The notes under the pieces are model-generated. The model was not told the origin of the DNA, ran no database searches, and was given only the letters and a program-made list of their open reading frames with translations. A program made the position numbers and the translations under genes. Positions 8,495 to 17,164 of a stretch of DNA of 64,000 bases are shown here, piece by piece (the first letter of the stretch is position 1; every line of letters starts with the position of its first letter). This DNA is from Enorma phocaeensis (GTDB lineage: Bacteria; Actinomycetota; Coriobacteriia; Coriobacteriales; Coriobacteriaceae): NCBI RefSeq assembly GCF_900186505.1, contig NZ_LT891970.1, forward strand, positions 852,451-916,450, written 5' to 3'.

Positions 8495-8647
8495 GGTTTT
8501 GCCTAGATGGGCAGCCCCCGCCGGCTGCAAGCCAGCGCAGAGCCAGCACACCGTCGCGATCCCCCCTTTTTTATGGTAGCGTACCGCATGCACTTGGCGC
8601 TACTGATTGCCGGGGGAATTCGCCCCGCTAGGGGGCACTCGCAAGTG

Positions 8648-9295
8648 CTAGCAGCTCTCGTGGAGCTCCTTGAGCAGCTCGGCATACGGGCGGCCCTTGC
8701 CGAAGAGCGAGCTCGTACCCAGGATCGCGCCGTCGGCGCCGAGCTCTGCCGCATGCTTCACGACCTCGGGCGAGCAGGCGCCGTCGATAAGCAGCTTGTA
8801 GCCGTACTTCTCCTTAGCAGCGGCGAACTGCTCGATCTTGGGGTTCACGTGGTCCAGGTACTTCTGGCCCGCGAAGCCGGGGTTTACGGTCATCACGAGC
8901 ACGTAATCCGCCACGGGCAGCGAGTACTCGACCGATTCGAACGTCACGCCCGGGTCGACCACGAGGCCGGGATGCATCCCGCGCTTCTCGATAGCAAGCA
9001 ACGTGGAGTTGATGGTGCGCTCGGTTTCAGGATGGACGTACATGATCTTCACGCCGGCATCGGCGAACAAGTCGATGAAGACCTCGGACTTCTCGGCCAT
9101 AAGGTGCACGTCGCAGGGAATCGGCGAGCGTTTGCAGACCGCCTGCACGTCACCTAAACCCATACCGAAATTAGGGACGAACGAGCCGTCCATGATATCA
9201 AGGTGGAAACCGTCGGCACCGGCGGCAACAAGCTCGTCGACCTCCTCGCCCAGGCGGGCGAAGTCGGCGCACATGAGGGAGGGGATCATTAGCAT
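8648..9295 (-). CDS. Pentulose/hexulose-phosphate 3-epimerase (Rpe/AlsE-like)
   Basis: A TIM-barrel epimerase of 215 residues. Visible residues: SLMCADFARLG at the start, HLDIMDG (His31, Asp33), DVHLMAE (His64), VMTVNPGFAGQ and LLIDGACSP with the catalytic Asp. The SLMC start, HPET and the GTSSLF end resemble the allulose-6-phosphate epimerase AlsE more than housekeeping ribulose-5-phosphate epimerase; this is my reading without an alignment. It lies 69 bases downstream of a PTS/isomerase pseudogene on the same strand and was probably the last gene of that sugar operon. A role in ketohexose or pentose phosphate use is inferred. Confidence 0.88.
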   Translation of the reverse strand: MLMIPSLMCADFARLGEEVDELVAAGADGFHLDIMDGSFVPNFGMGLGDVQAVCKRSPIPCDVHLMAEKSEVFIDLFADAGVKIMYVHPETERTINSTLLAIEKRGMHPGLVVDPGVTFESVEYSLPVADYVLVMTVNPGFAGQKYLDHVNPKIEQFAAAKEKYGYKLLIDGACSPEVVKHAAELGADGAILGTSSLFGKGRPYAELLKELHESC

Positions 9296-9364
9296 AGGGG
9301 CGTCTCCTTAAAACGTAGCGGCCGCGCCGTCCGTGCAGCAGCGCGGCCAAGTCCATGATCGAAA

Positions 9365-9683
9365 TTACGCGGTCGTCATCATGCAGGTAAGGGTATCCGC
9401 TATATCCACCGGGCAGTCCTTGGGGGCGAGGAAATGCGACCCGACCTTGACGCTCTCGCCGTTGACGGTGCCCTCGCCGCGAACGACGCTCACCAGCTCG
9501 TATGCGCCTTCCTCGAGGCGATACGTGTCATCGTCGATCTGGAGCTTCTCGATTGAAGACGGCCATGCCGCCGTCCTCGGTCAGGCTCAGGGAGTGAACG
9601 TAGTCCGCCCCGGGCGAGAACATGCGGTAGGCCTCCGCCACACCCGCGCTCAGACCGCCGTGCGAGACGAGAAGAATGTTCAT
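9365..9683 (-). pseudogene. Remnant: PTS EIIA-Man N-terminus joined to isomerase C-terminus
   Basis: On the minus strand a perfect ribosome site (AGGAGG) leads to ATG at 9683 and MNILLVSHGGLSAGVAEAY, the start of a mannose-family PTS EIIA with the phospho-accepting His in SHGG. After about 43 residues (DGGMAVF) the match ends and the frame soon hits a stop. In the shifted frame a different protein begins, running through GEGTVNGESVKVGSHFLAP to a stop at 9367-9365, which looks like the tail of a class I mannose-6-phosphate isomerase. So a deletion fused two genes of a former sugar operon out of frame. The region 9330-9365 before rpe shows nothing further. Confidence 0.75.
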
Positions 9684-9986
9684 ACCCCAACCTCCTGTTA
9701 TCGGGCCACGGGCGCGACATCGCGAATCGACTCGACAAAAGCCACGCAACCACGTGGCTTACACGGTCGATTCTCTTAACGATTTAGGCGCCTCTACATA
9801 ACATGTGCTGATACGTCGAATTTCTTCACGCTGTCAACACTGATTTGCAGTTATTGTGTCTTAGACCTTGGATTTAATTGTATTATAGATACATAATTGC
9901 ATACATAATTACAATTCGTTGTTCAACCTCTTTACAATTTGTTCTATACTCTAGTCGTCATCTCCTCCGACAGGAAAGGATCCGCC
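9684..9986. other. AT-rich divergent intergenic region upstream of deoC
   Basis: About 300 bases without a gene. It holds a hairpin at 9739-9760 (AAGCCACG/CGTGGCTT, loop CAACCA) in the leader of the EIIA remnant. The deoC side has short direct repeats: TACATAATT twice (near 9891 and 9902), then TTACAATTCGTT and TTACAATTTGTT about 20 bases apart (near 9909 and 9932), which could be regulator half-sites. No coding signal is seen. Confidence 0.55.
9922..9950 (+). promoter_or_regulatory. Candidate deoC promoter
   Basis: TTCAAC (9922-9927), 17-base spacer, TATACT (9945-9950), followed 36 bases later by the deoC start. It overlaps one of the TTACAATTTGTT repeats, so a bound regulator could block it. 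Confidence 0.5.
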
Positions 9987-10718
9987 ATGAGCAAGATGTA
10001 CACCCTCGACGATCTCGCCCGCCTCGTAGACCACACGAACCTCCATGCCGATGCCACCGAGGCCGATATGGAGAAGCTCTGCAACGAGGCAAAGGCCTAC
10101 CACTTCAAGATGGTCGCCATCAACTCCGGCCAGTCCGCACGCTGCTCCGCCCTGCTCGCCGGCACCGACATCCACACCGGTGCCGCCATCGGCTTCCCGC
10201 TGGGCCAGCAGACCATCGCGGTCAAGGCCTTCGAGACCCGTGACGCCATCGAGAACGGTGCGACCGAGATCGATTACGTCGTCAACCTCACCGAGGTCAA
10301 AGCCGGTAACTGGGATTACGTTAAAGACGAGATGAACCAGATCGTCAACATCTGCCGCGAGGCAAGCGAAGGGCGCGAGGAGGAGATCCCCTCCAAGGTC
10401 ATCTTCGAGAACTGCCTGCTCACCGATGACGAGAAGATCAAGCTTTGTGAGATTGCCAACGAGGTCAAGCCCACCTTCGTGAAGACGAGCACCGGCTTCT
10501 CCACCGGTGGCGCCACCGTCGAGGACGTCAAGCTCATGCGCGAGCATTGCGATCCCGAGATCCAGGTCAAGGCCGCCGGCGGCATCCGCACCGCCGACCA
10601 ATTCCTCGACATGGTCCGCGCGGGCGCCACGCGCATCGGCTGCAGCGCCGGCATCCCCATCATCGATGAGCTTCGCCGTCGCTTCGAAGCCGAAAGCATC
10701 GACTCCATCGAGCTCTAA
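9987..10718 (+). CDS. deoC: Deoxyribose-phosphate aldolase
   Basis: Cleaves 2-deoxyribose-5-phosphate to glyceraldehyde-3-phosphate and acetaldehyde, the last step of deoxynucleoside catabolism. The 243-residue product shows DHTNL near the start, Asp97 in EIDYVVN, the Schiff-base Lys166 in VKTSTGF and Lys195 in VKAAGGIR, all in family order. ATG at 9987 follows AGGAAAGGA; earlier in-frame starts precede the promoter. No deoA, deoB or nupC gene is adjacent; the neighbours are sugar-phosphate isomerase and reductase genes, so it may serve a broader aldolase role in this island. Confidence 0.95.
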   Translation: MSKMYTLDDLARLVDHTNLHADATEADMEKLCNEAKAYHFKMVAINSGQSARCSALLAGTDIHTGAAIGFPLGQQTIAVKAFETRDAIENGATEIDYVVNLTEVKAGNWDYVKDEMNQIVNICREASEGREEEIPSKVIFENCLLTDDEKIKLCEIANEVKPTFVKTSTGFSTGGATVEDVKLMREHCDPEIQVKAAGGIRTADQFLDMVRAGATRIGCSAGIPIIDELRRRFEAESIDSIEL

Positions 10719-10735
10719 TATCCCATGCAGGCGAC

Positions 10736-10765
10736 GGGTCGGCTGAGGCCGGCCCGCATTCTTTC
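10736..10765 (+). terminator. Probable deoC terminator
   Basis: GGGTCGGC (10736-10743) and GCCGGCCC (10748-10755) form an 8-base stem with one G-U around loop TGAG, followed by ATTCTTTC. It is 18 bases past the deoC stop and ends 17 bases before the isomerase start. Confidence 0.6.
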
Positions 10766-10781
10766 AAAAGCGAGCCTCGTG

Positions 10782-11732
10782 ATGCAACCCCTGAAGTTCA
10801 ATACAACGTACGCCCATCCCATTTGGGGTGGTGATGCCATCTCCGAAGCACGGGGCCTTGAACATGATGCCGAGCGCAACAACGGCGAGGCGTTCGACGT
10901 CACCATGCACCCCGACGTTTGCGTGACCATCGCGAACGGCCCGCTCGCCGGCATGCGCCTCGACGAAGCCGTCCGCACCCATCATGACGAGATCATCGGC
11001 GATCTTCCCGAGAACGACATCATCCAGGTAACCTTCATGGACGCATGCGAGACCCTGTCTGTGCAGGTGCATCCTAACGAGGAGCAGGCGCAGCGCCTCG
11101 ACGGCGACCACGAGAAGAGCGAGTCCTGGTACATCCTGCATGCCGAACCGGGCGCGACGCTCATCGCCGGCAGCCTGACCGACGACGTCGACGCCCTGCG
11201 CGCCGCCGCCGCCGACGACACCATCGGCGATCGCTACGGGCGTCGCGTGGAGATGCACGACGGCGACTTCATCGTGATCCCCGCCGGAACCATGCACGCG
11301 CTCGGCGCCGGCATGTTCGCCGTAGAGGTCGGATCGTTCGGCAACCGCACCTACCGCATCTGCGACTGGGGTCGCGGTCGCGAGCTGCACGTCGAAAAGG
11401 CGTTCGAGGTTCTCGACACCTCGAGCAAGCCCGGGGTCAACCATCTGGGCTCCTTCGACCCCGCCAACGGCACGCGCGTGCGTGAAGGCGTCTCTTGCAG
11501 CACCTTCGTCTCCAACGTCGCCGATGTGGCCGGCGAGTACCATGTCGAGATGGACGGCATCTACCACATCGTCACCTGTGTCGAGGACATCTGCACGGTG
11601 GAGACCGCAGACGGCGCGGTCGAGCTCGGCTACACCGAGTCGACGCTCGTGCCCGCCTCCGCCGGCGCCTACACCGTGCGCGGGACCTGCCGCGTGCTCC
11701 AAAGCTACCGTCCCGACAGCTGCCGCAAATAG
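10782..11732 (+). CDS. Class I mannose-6-phosphate isomerase-type protein (short form)
   Basis: Cupin-fold zinc isomerase interconverting fructose-6-phosphate and mannose-6-phosphate, 316 residues, as in the Firmicute short form. Motifs: YAHPIWGGD near the start, the metal-binding SVQVHPNEEQA, ESWYIL, and IPAGTMHALGAG in the second cupin half. ATG at 10782 starts QPLKFNTTYA; its ribosome site is weak, and translation may depend on read-through of the weak deoC terminator or on an unseen promoter. A second, longer isomerase gene lies at 18056-19786. Two such genes plus a decayed third suggest several independent mannose-type sugar operons once sat here. Confidence 0.88.
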   Translation: MQPLKFNTTYAHPIWGGDAISEARGLEHDAERNNGEAFDVTMHPDVCVTIANGPLAGMRLDEAVRTHHDEIIGDLPENDIIQVTFMDACETLSVQVHPNEEQAQRLDGDHEKSESWYILHAEPGATLIAGSLTDDVDALRAAAADDTIGDRYGRRVEMHDGDFIVIPAGTMHALGAGMFAVEVGSFGNRTYRICDWGRGRELHVEKAFEVLDTSSKPGVNHLGSFDPANGTRVREGVSCSTFVSNVADVAGEYHVEMDGIYHIVTCVEDICTVETADGAVELGYTESTLVPASAGAYTVRGTCRVLQSYRPDSCRK

Positions 11733-11744
11733 CCAACGACCAGC

Positions 11745-11775
11745 AGGAGGGCCGCACAGCTGCGACCCTCCTTCT
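11745..11775 (+). terminator. Terminator after short isomerase gene
   Basis: Twelve-base arms 11745-11756 and 11761-11772 pair with a single mismatch around loop CAGC and are followed by TCTC. It starts 12 bases after the isomerase stop. Confidence 0.7.
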
Positions 11776-11796
11776 CACAGAAGGGATTACCGTCCG

Positions 11797-12675
11797 ATGA
11801 AGCGCCTCGCCATCACAGGTGCCAACGGGTACCTCGCAAGCCTCGTCCAGATGTACAACAAGGACCGCTTCGAGTTCGTTCGCGTCAGCCGCAAGAATGT
11901 GGACTACACCGACCTTGGCTCCGTGCGCTCCTACTTCGAAAACCTCGACTTCGACATCATGTTCCACACCGCCGCCAACGCCACCACGGCGGACTGCGAG
12001 AACGATCCCGAGGGCACCCATCGTGTCAACTGCGACGCCGCCATCGAGATCGCGCGCATCTGCAAGGAGCGCGGATGCCGCATGATCTTCATCTCGACCG
12101 AGCAGATCTTCAACGGCAAGACCGAGCCCGGCCCCTTCGCCGAGGACGCCGAGCCCGCAAGCGTGACCAACTACGGCATGCAGAAGGCCGAGGTCGACTC
12201 CTGGATGCAGCAGAACATGGAAGACTATCTGGTCCTTCGCTTCTCCTGGATGTTCGGCATGCCCATGCCCCACGTCAAGCCCTCGCCGGGCATCATGGGC
12301 AACGTCATCAAAGCGCTGCGCACCGACACGCCCACGCTCTTCACGGTAAACGAGAAGCGCTGCATGACCTATGCGCAGCACCTTGCCGACCAGTTTGCCG
12401 CCATCAGCGAGCTGCCGAACGGCGTGTATCACTTCGCCAGCCAGAACGAGCTCTCGACCTATGAGGCCGCCAAGCTCATCGGCAGCAAGCTGATCGAAGC
12501 CGGGATCACGACCCCTGAGCAGGTCGAGCGCTGCATCCTTCCCAACACGGAGCGCTACGCGGATCGCTTCCGCGATTTCCGCATGGATGCGACCAAGATC
12601 AAGCAGGCGGGTATCGAGCTCGGAACCTTCGAGTCCGATGTCGACCGCTGCCTGGCGGACTTCGGCTGGAAGTAG
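11797..12675 (+). CDS. RmlD-like NAD(P)-dependent sugar reductase/epimerase
   Basis: A 292-residue extended short-chain dehydrogenase of the RmlD substrate-binding group. It starts with the Rossmann motif TGANGYLAS, followed by FHTAANATTADCEND (the AAxT-type cofactor loop), STEQIFNGKTEPGPF and the catalytic YGMQKAE Tyr/Lys pair. RmlD makes dTDP-rhamnose, but no rmlABC is nearby and the sugar-catabolic setting makes a different sugar or sugar-phosphate substrate more likely. AAGGGA lies 10 bases before ATG 11797. Its own terminator follows. General reductase function is secure; the substrate is not. Confidence 0.8.
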   Translation: MKRLAITGANGYLASLVQMYNKDRFEFVRVSRKNVDYTDLGSVRSYFENLDFDIMFHTAANATTADCENDPEGTHRVNCDAAIEIARICKERGCRMIFISTEQIFNGKTEPGPFAEDAEPASVTNYGMQKAEVDSWMQQNMEDYLVLRFSWMFGMPMPHVKPSPGIMGNVIKALRTDTPTLFTVNEKRCMTYAQHLADQFAAISELPNGVYHFASQNELSTYEAAKLIGSKLIEAGITTPEQVERCILPNTERYADRFRDFRMDATKIKQAGIELGTFESDVDRCLADFGWK

Positions 12676-12788
12676 CATAAGCGCCGCGTCGATGCGGTGC
12701 GAAGCGGTTGACAACCAACCTGCTCGCACCGCACGGCCGAATCATCGGATTGATGCGCCGCGAAGCTCATCGTAAGCGCAGAACAACA

Positions 12789-12833
12789 AGAGGGGCGCCC
12801 ACGGGCGCCCCTCTCCTGTCTTGTTTCGTTTTA
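12789..12833. terminator. Strong bidirectional terminator
   Basis: Perfect GC-rich inverted repeat (GAGGGGCGCCC/GGGCGCCCCTC, 12790-12813) followed on the plus strand by a T-rich stretch to 12833. It is 114 bases after the reductase stop and 152 bases beyond the convergent aldolase stop, so it can serve both. Confidence 0.85.
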
Positions 12834-12965
12834 GGTTGGCCACCGGCGAGAAACAACCGCTGCTCGCAAACGGCACCGAAACCGCAGCGGCACGCAGGCG
12901 GCTCCCAACCACAGCCGACCCTGCACGCCCCCGCATGCCAGACACGGGCGCGTGCACGACGCGAC

Positions 12966-13631
12966 CTAGCGCAGGGTCTTGCGACCGAAGGTCTTGTCCC
13001 ACGCGTCGGTGAACTCGCCCACGGCGATCTCGGTGCCGGGGTGGTCGATCATGGCGCGCACGATATCGGGCTGGACGGTCACGGCCTGGATGCCGGCAGC
13101 GATAAGCTCGTGCACCTGCTCGACGCTCTTGAAGGAGGCGGCGACGATCTTGGAGCTCAGGCCCTGGACCTCGATCATGCGGATGAGGTCGATGACCTGG
13201 CCCACGCCATCGCCGTAGTTGCACATACGGTTGACGTAAGGCGCGAGGTAGTCGGCACCGTTGAGCGCCGCCATGAAGGCCTCGTCAGCGGAGTAGATAG
13301 CGGTAGCGAGCACGTTGAGGCCCTCGGCCTTGGCAGCCTTGATGGCCTTCATGCCCTCGCGGGTAACGGGAATCTTGACATAGGTGTTCTCGGGGCGCAG
13401 GGCGTTGATGTAGCGGGCCTCCTCCATGATGCCCTCGAAGTCCGTGGAGACGGACTGGACGAAGAGCGACTGGTCGGGGCGCAGGTAGTCAACGAGCTCG
13501 CTGATGACCTGCTCGGGGGTCTTTCCGCTCTTGGTGATGATGGTGGGGTTGGTGGTGACGCCGGCAACGGTCAGGACCTCGTCGAACTCCTTGATTGCAT
13601 CGAGATCAGCGGTGTCAAGCATGAATTCCAT
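12966..13631 (-). CDS. Fructose-6-phosphate aldolase/transaldolase-like (FSA/TalC)
   Basis: A 221-residue class I aldolase of the FSA subfamily. It begins MEFMLDTAD, has GVTTNPTII, and the Schiff-base Lys86 in YVKIPVT; the C-terminus retains GKTFGRKTL-like sequence. FSA enzymes cleave or form fructose-6-phosphate and related ketoses using dihydroxyacetone or hydroxyacetone. AGGAGG lies about 8 bases before ATG 13631. It is the third gene of a minus-strand operon after the glycyl radical enzyme and its activase, 92 bases downstream. The same trio occurs in E. coli (pflD-pflC with fsaB; ybiW-ybiY with fsaA), so the enzymes most likely work in sequence. Confidence 0.9.
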   Translation of the reverse strand: MEFMLDTADLDAIKEFDEVLTVAGVTTNPTIITKSGKTPEQVISELVDYLRPDQSLFVQSVSTDFEGIMEEARYINALRPENTYVKIPVTREGMKAIKAAKAEGLNVLATAIYSADEAFMAALNGADYLAPYVNRMCNYGDGVGQVIDLIRMIEVQGLSSKIVAASFKSVEQVHELIAAGIQAVTVQPDIVRAMIDHPGTEIAVGEFTDAWDKTFGRKTLR

Positions 13632-13723
13632 TGGTACAACCTCCTGTAACCTGCGCCGCTCACCGAGCGCCTTCGCGCACGCGCGCATACTAATACTACA
13701 TCGTTATCGGTTAGCACCCCGCG

Positions 13724-14608
13724 TCATTCCCCGTGCACCACCACCTCAAGGCCGGCTTCCTCGCAGATCTTGACGGCGAACTCCACGTCCACATCGGTAA
13801 GCTGAGGAATTCCCTCGCAGGTATAGTCCATGCCGAGCGAGTCGTATTTGCCCTCGCCGAGCTGGTGGAAGGGCAGGATGTCGGCGCGGCTGATGCCGAG
13901 CTCGCGAGCGCGCTCGGCGTTGGCGCGCACGTTCTCAGGGCTGTCCGTGTAGCCGGGGATGATGGGCATGCGGGCAACGACCTTCGCGCCGAGCTCCAAG
14001 ACGCGCTTGAGGTTGGCGTCCCGCACGTCGGGATCGATGCCGGTGACCTCGAGGCTGCGCTCGCGATCCGCGATCTTGAAGTCGATCAGGAACACGTCGC
14101 AGGCGGCGACGAGGGCCTCTGGATCGTCAAGCGGGAGCGCGAGGGTGCTCTCGATAGCCGTGTGCGTGCCCCGCTGCTTGCAGGCGGCGAGCATCTCGGT
14201 CACAGCGGCCTGGCGCGCCGCCCCGGCAAGGGCCTCCCCGCCCGACGCGGTCACGCCGCCGCCGCTCTCTTCGTAGAACTCGAGGTCGCGCATGGCCTCG
14301 TCAACGAGGCTCTGCACGCTGCGCTCCACACCCATGAGCTCCTTGGCTCCCGTGGGGCACTGGTCGGGCGGGGTATCGCAGGGGCACCCGTTTTGATCGC
14401 GACGCCCGTCGGCGCGCACGGAGCACCCGATGCACAGTCGCTCCTTCCACGAGACCTCCGGCTTGAACGAGAGGTTCTCGGGGTTGCAGCACCACGGGCA
14501 TTTGAAGGGGCAGCCCTTGCAGAACACCACGGTCCGGATGCCGCCGCCATCATGCAGGGAATAGCGCTGCACGTTGGTTATGCAGAGGCTCTTCTGGGAT
14601 GCGTCCAC
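13724..14608 (-). CDS. Glycyl radical enzyme activating protein (radical SAM)
   Basis: Radical SAM activase that installs the glycyl radical on its partner GRE using S-adenosylmethionine. About 294 residues. CPFKCPWC (Cys33, 37, 40) is the CX3CX2C cluster motif. A second cysteine-rich stretch (CIGC ... CPCDTPPDQC) is the ferredoxin-like insert seen in PflC/YbiY-type activases. GGGVTASGGE and the DFKIAD-like strand complete the fold. GTG at 14608 has GAGG 5 bases upstream; the frame is open far upstream but that part is antisense to the GRE gene. It sits 29 bases after the GRE gene, consistent with co-expression. Confidence 0.92.
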   Translation of the reverse strand: MDASQKSLCITNVQRYSLHDGGGIRTVVFCKGCPFKCPWCCNPENLSFKPEVSWKERLCIGCSVRADGRRDQNGCPCDTPPDQCPTGAKELMGVERSVQSLVDEAMRDLEFYEESGGGVTASGGEALAGAARQAAVTEMLAACKQRGTHTAIESTLALPLDDPEALVAACDVFLIDFKIADRERSLEVTGIDPDVRDANLKRVLELGAKVVARMPIIPGYTDSPENVRANAERARELGISRADILPFHQLGEGKYDSLGMDYTCEGIPQLTDVDVEFAVKICEEAGLEVVVHGE

Positions 14609-14637
14609 TCGGTCCTCGACTCTCCTTTGCCGGATGC

Positions 14638-16956
14638 TTAGAGCACGTGCTCGGTGCGGTTGATGATGTCGTCCTGAATGGCCTTCGACAGTTCGACGAA
14701 CATGGCGCTGTAACCCGCCACGCGCACGACGAGGTCCTTGTGCCGCTCGGGATGCTTCTGCGCATCGATAAGCGTCTGACGGTTGACCACGTTGAACTGG
14801 ATGTGCTGCAGCTTGAGGCGCGAGAAGGCACGCAGATAGGCGGTGAGCTTGGCAAGGCCGCGCTCGCCTTCGAGCGTGGACGGCGAGAACTTGACGTTCA
14901 GCAGGCTGCCGTTGGAGTTGAGCACGTTTTCGAGCTTGCTCACCGAGCGCAGGCTCGCGGTGGGGCCGTGCTTGTCGACGCCGCGCATCGGCGAGAGGCC
15001 GCCGTCGGCGAGGGCCTCGTGCGCCTTGCGGCCATCCGGAGTCGCGCCGCAGGCGGCACCCAGCGGCACGTGGGCCGACACCGTGTAGCTTCCGGGCTGG
15101 AACTTGCCCCCGCGCACGTTGTCGTACTTCTCGACCGCGTGGCCGTAGTGCGAGAGGAAGCGGCGGCCGAGCAGGTCGACCTCGTCGATATCGTTGCCGT
15201 ACTTGGGATAGCGGTTGATGAACGACTGACGCCAGATCTCGTCGCCCTCGCCCTCCCAATCGCGCTCGAGCATCTCGAGCAGCTGGCCGTAGGTGAGCTT
15301 GGGCTCCAGCTTCTTGCCGTCCTCGCCCTCGCCGAAGACCGCGCGCTTCATGACCGCGAGCGAGTCCGCGACGTTGGCGGTGCCCACGCCCTGCACGCCG
15401 GAGAGGTTGTAGCGCGCGCCCGCGGAAGTGATGTCGGCACCCTTCTCGAGGCTGTCGTGGACCAGGCAGGAGAGCAGCGGCGTGGGCGAGGTCTCTCGAT
15501 GCGCGAGGTCGCACACGTTGCATCCGCGAACCATGAGCTCGACATAGCGGTCGATGGTCGCCTCGACGGCCTCCTCGAGCTCCTCGAACGTATCGAAGCC
15601 CTCGGGATGCTCCTCGAGCGTGATCTCGAGGCAGCGCACCATGTTGAACATCGAAATGTCGTGCAGGCCGTACATGCGACCGGGGATGGAGAGCTCGACG
15701 CAGCCCACGACGGCGTAGTCGCGCGCGTCCTCGAGCGAGATCCCGCGGTTCACGAACGCAGGGATGTTGACCTCGTCGTTGAAGCACTGCGGGATGCCGT
15801 CGCCCAGGCGGATGATCTCGCCCGCCTCGTGGTAGAGCTCGGCAGGAGTGCCTTCATGCACGCGCAGCGACAGGTTGGGCTGGGGAAGGCGCGTGTCCTT
15901 CTGGATGTCGAGCAGCAACTCGGAGAGGTCGTTGGAGCAATCGTTGCCCTCGGCGTCGACACCGCCCACCACGAGGTTGAAGCCGCTCGGGAAGCCGGCG
16001 AAGAACGCGGCACTCGCCGTAGAGCGAATGAAGACGATGGTGTTGGTCTTGAGGTAGAAGTCCTGCAGGAGCTCGCGGATGAACTCGGGCGTTTCGCCCT
16101 GCTCCAGGCTTTTCTGGTAGTAGGGCCACAGGTACTGGTCGGCGCGGCCGAGCGACAGCGAGCTCGCATTGCTCTCGTGCTCGAGCACGACCTCGATCAT
16201 CCACACCTGCTGCAGCGCGTCGTACAGGTCGCGAGCGGGCTCGGTCGCGAGGTGGTGCATGATCTCGATCATGCGCTCAAGCTCGGCAGCGCGCTCGGGC
16301 GTGGCATCGACGAGCTTGGCCCGCAGCGCCTCCTCATAGCGGCCATAGTAGGCGATGGTCGCCTCGAGGCAGATCACGGCCGCCTGGTAGAACTCGTTCT
16401 CGGGATGAGCCTCGAGAAGCCCGCGTACCTCGCGCAGGATGTCGCCCCAGCCGCGGTGCAGCACCATATCGAAGTCGCAGATGATGTGTCCCTGCCCCTT
16501 GTCGGTCTGCGCAACCGAGAAGACCTTGGTGCGCTCCGCCTCGGTGACCTCCTCGTCGATGTGCGCTTGGTACCAGTCGTTCAGCGACTGGCCGCTCCAG
16601 AACGGCAGGAGCACCTCGCGGTAGTAGGCCTTATCCTCGTCGGAGATGTCGAACGTGTCCTGCGGGCGCGTAGGGAACACGTCGAGCTCGTCGTCGATCC
16701 AGTACGGGGACATCTCGGGCGAGATCACGCCGGCGCGCGGCTTGGCGGTGCGGTTACCGGCAAGCAAATCGTAGTCATCGATAACGATCTCGTGGTTCTC
16801 GAGCAGGTGGCGCAAGGCCTTCGCGCGACGGACGACAACCGGCTCTCCCTCCGTCTCCTTATAGCTCTCCATGTAGAGCCGTCCGCGCTCGAGCGAAACG
16901 ACGCGATTTTCGGCAAAGAGGCTGTCCCTGATGGCTTGGGTACGTGGGGTGAGCAT
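14638..16956 (-). CDS. Glycyl radical enzyme, PflD/YbiW-like
   Basis: A 772-residue oxygen-sensitive radical enzyme. The radical Gly748 sits in RVAGYSAMF near the C-terminus, and the thiyl Cys419 in VVGCVELSIPGR (the GCVE pattern, not the CC pair of pyruvate formate-lyase). So this is a lyase/dehydratase-type GRE, not a true Pfl. AAGGAGG precedes ATG 16956. With a PflC-type activase and an FSA aldolase downstream, it resembles E. coli pflDC/ybiWY. Recent work, as I recall it, assigned such GREs to opening 1,5-anhydroglucitol-6-phosphate to a deoxyfructose phosphate that FSA then cleaves. The substrate here remains inference. Confidence 0.9.
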   Translation of the reverse strand: MLTPRTQAIRDSLFAENRVVSLERGRLYMESYKETEGEPVVVRRAKALRHLLENHEIVIDDYDLLAGNRTAKPRAGVISPEMSPYWIDDELDVFPTRPQDTFDISDEDKAYYREVLLPFWSGQSLNDWYQAHIDEEVTEAERTKVFSVAQTDKGQGHIICDFDMVLHRGWGDILREVRGLLEAHPENEFYQAAVICLEATIAYYGRYEEALRAKLVDATPERAAELERMIEIMHHLATEPARDLYDALQQVWMIEVVLEHESNASSLSLGRADQYLWPYYQKSLEQGETPEFIRELLQDFYLKTNTIVFIRSTASAAFFAGFPSGFNLVVGGVDAEGNDCSNDLSELLLDIQKDTRLPQPNLSLRVHEGTPAELYHEAGEIIRLGDGIPQCFNDEVNIPAFVNRGISLEDARDYAVVGCVELSIPGRMYGLHDISMFNMVRCLEITLEEHPEGFDTFEELEEAVEATIDRYVELMVRGCNVCDLAHRETSPTPLLSCLVHDSLEKGADITSAGARYNLSGVQGVGTANVADSLAVMKRAVFGEGEDGKKLEPKLTYGQLLEMLERDWEGEGDEIWRQSFINRYPKYGNDIDEVDLLGRRFLSHYGHAVEKYDNVRGGKFQPGSYTVSAHVPLGAACGATPDGRKAHEALADGGLSPMRGVDKHGPTASLRSVSKLENVLNSNGSLLNVKFSPSTLEGERGLAKLTAYLRAFSRLKLQHIQFNVVNRQTLIDAQKHPERHKDLVVRVAGYSAMFVELSKAIQDDIINRTEHVL

Positions 16957-17164
16957 GGATTCCCTCCTTGGGACTGGGCCAATCCAAATTATTATTACTT
17001 TATCGTTTTCCGTATTGATTTACAAGTGATTATTCCGTTTACGTTGGAATTTATTATTAGTCTGTATCGTTTGCACGGGCAACCTCCTATACTTAGTTTG
17101 AGATTCACCAGAGCGCGAGCACCTATCCAGGGCTCGCCTCAGCTATACCCGCGAGGAGCCGCCC
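16957..17164. promoter_or_regulatory. Divergent GRE/deoR control region with repeated half-sites
   Basis: AT-rich spacer between the GRE operon and its divergent DeoR-type regulator. TTATTATTA followed by TATCGTTT occurs twice in the same orientation: 16989-17008 and 17051-17072, with 3 and 5 bases between the two parts. A -10-like TATACT lies at 17088-17093 on the regulator side. DeoR proteins often bind direct repeats, so these are candidate operators. Confidence 0.5.
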
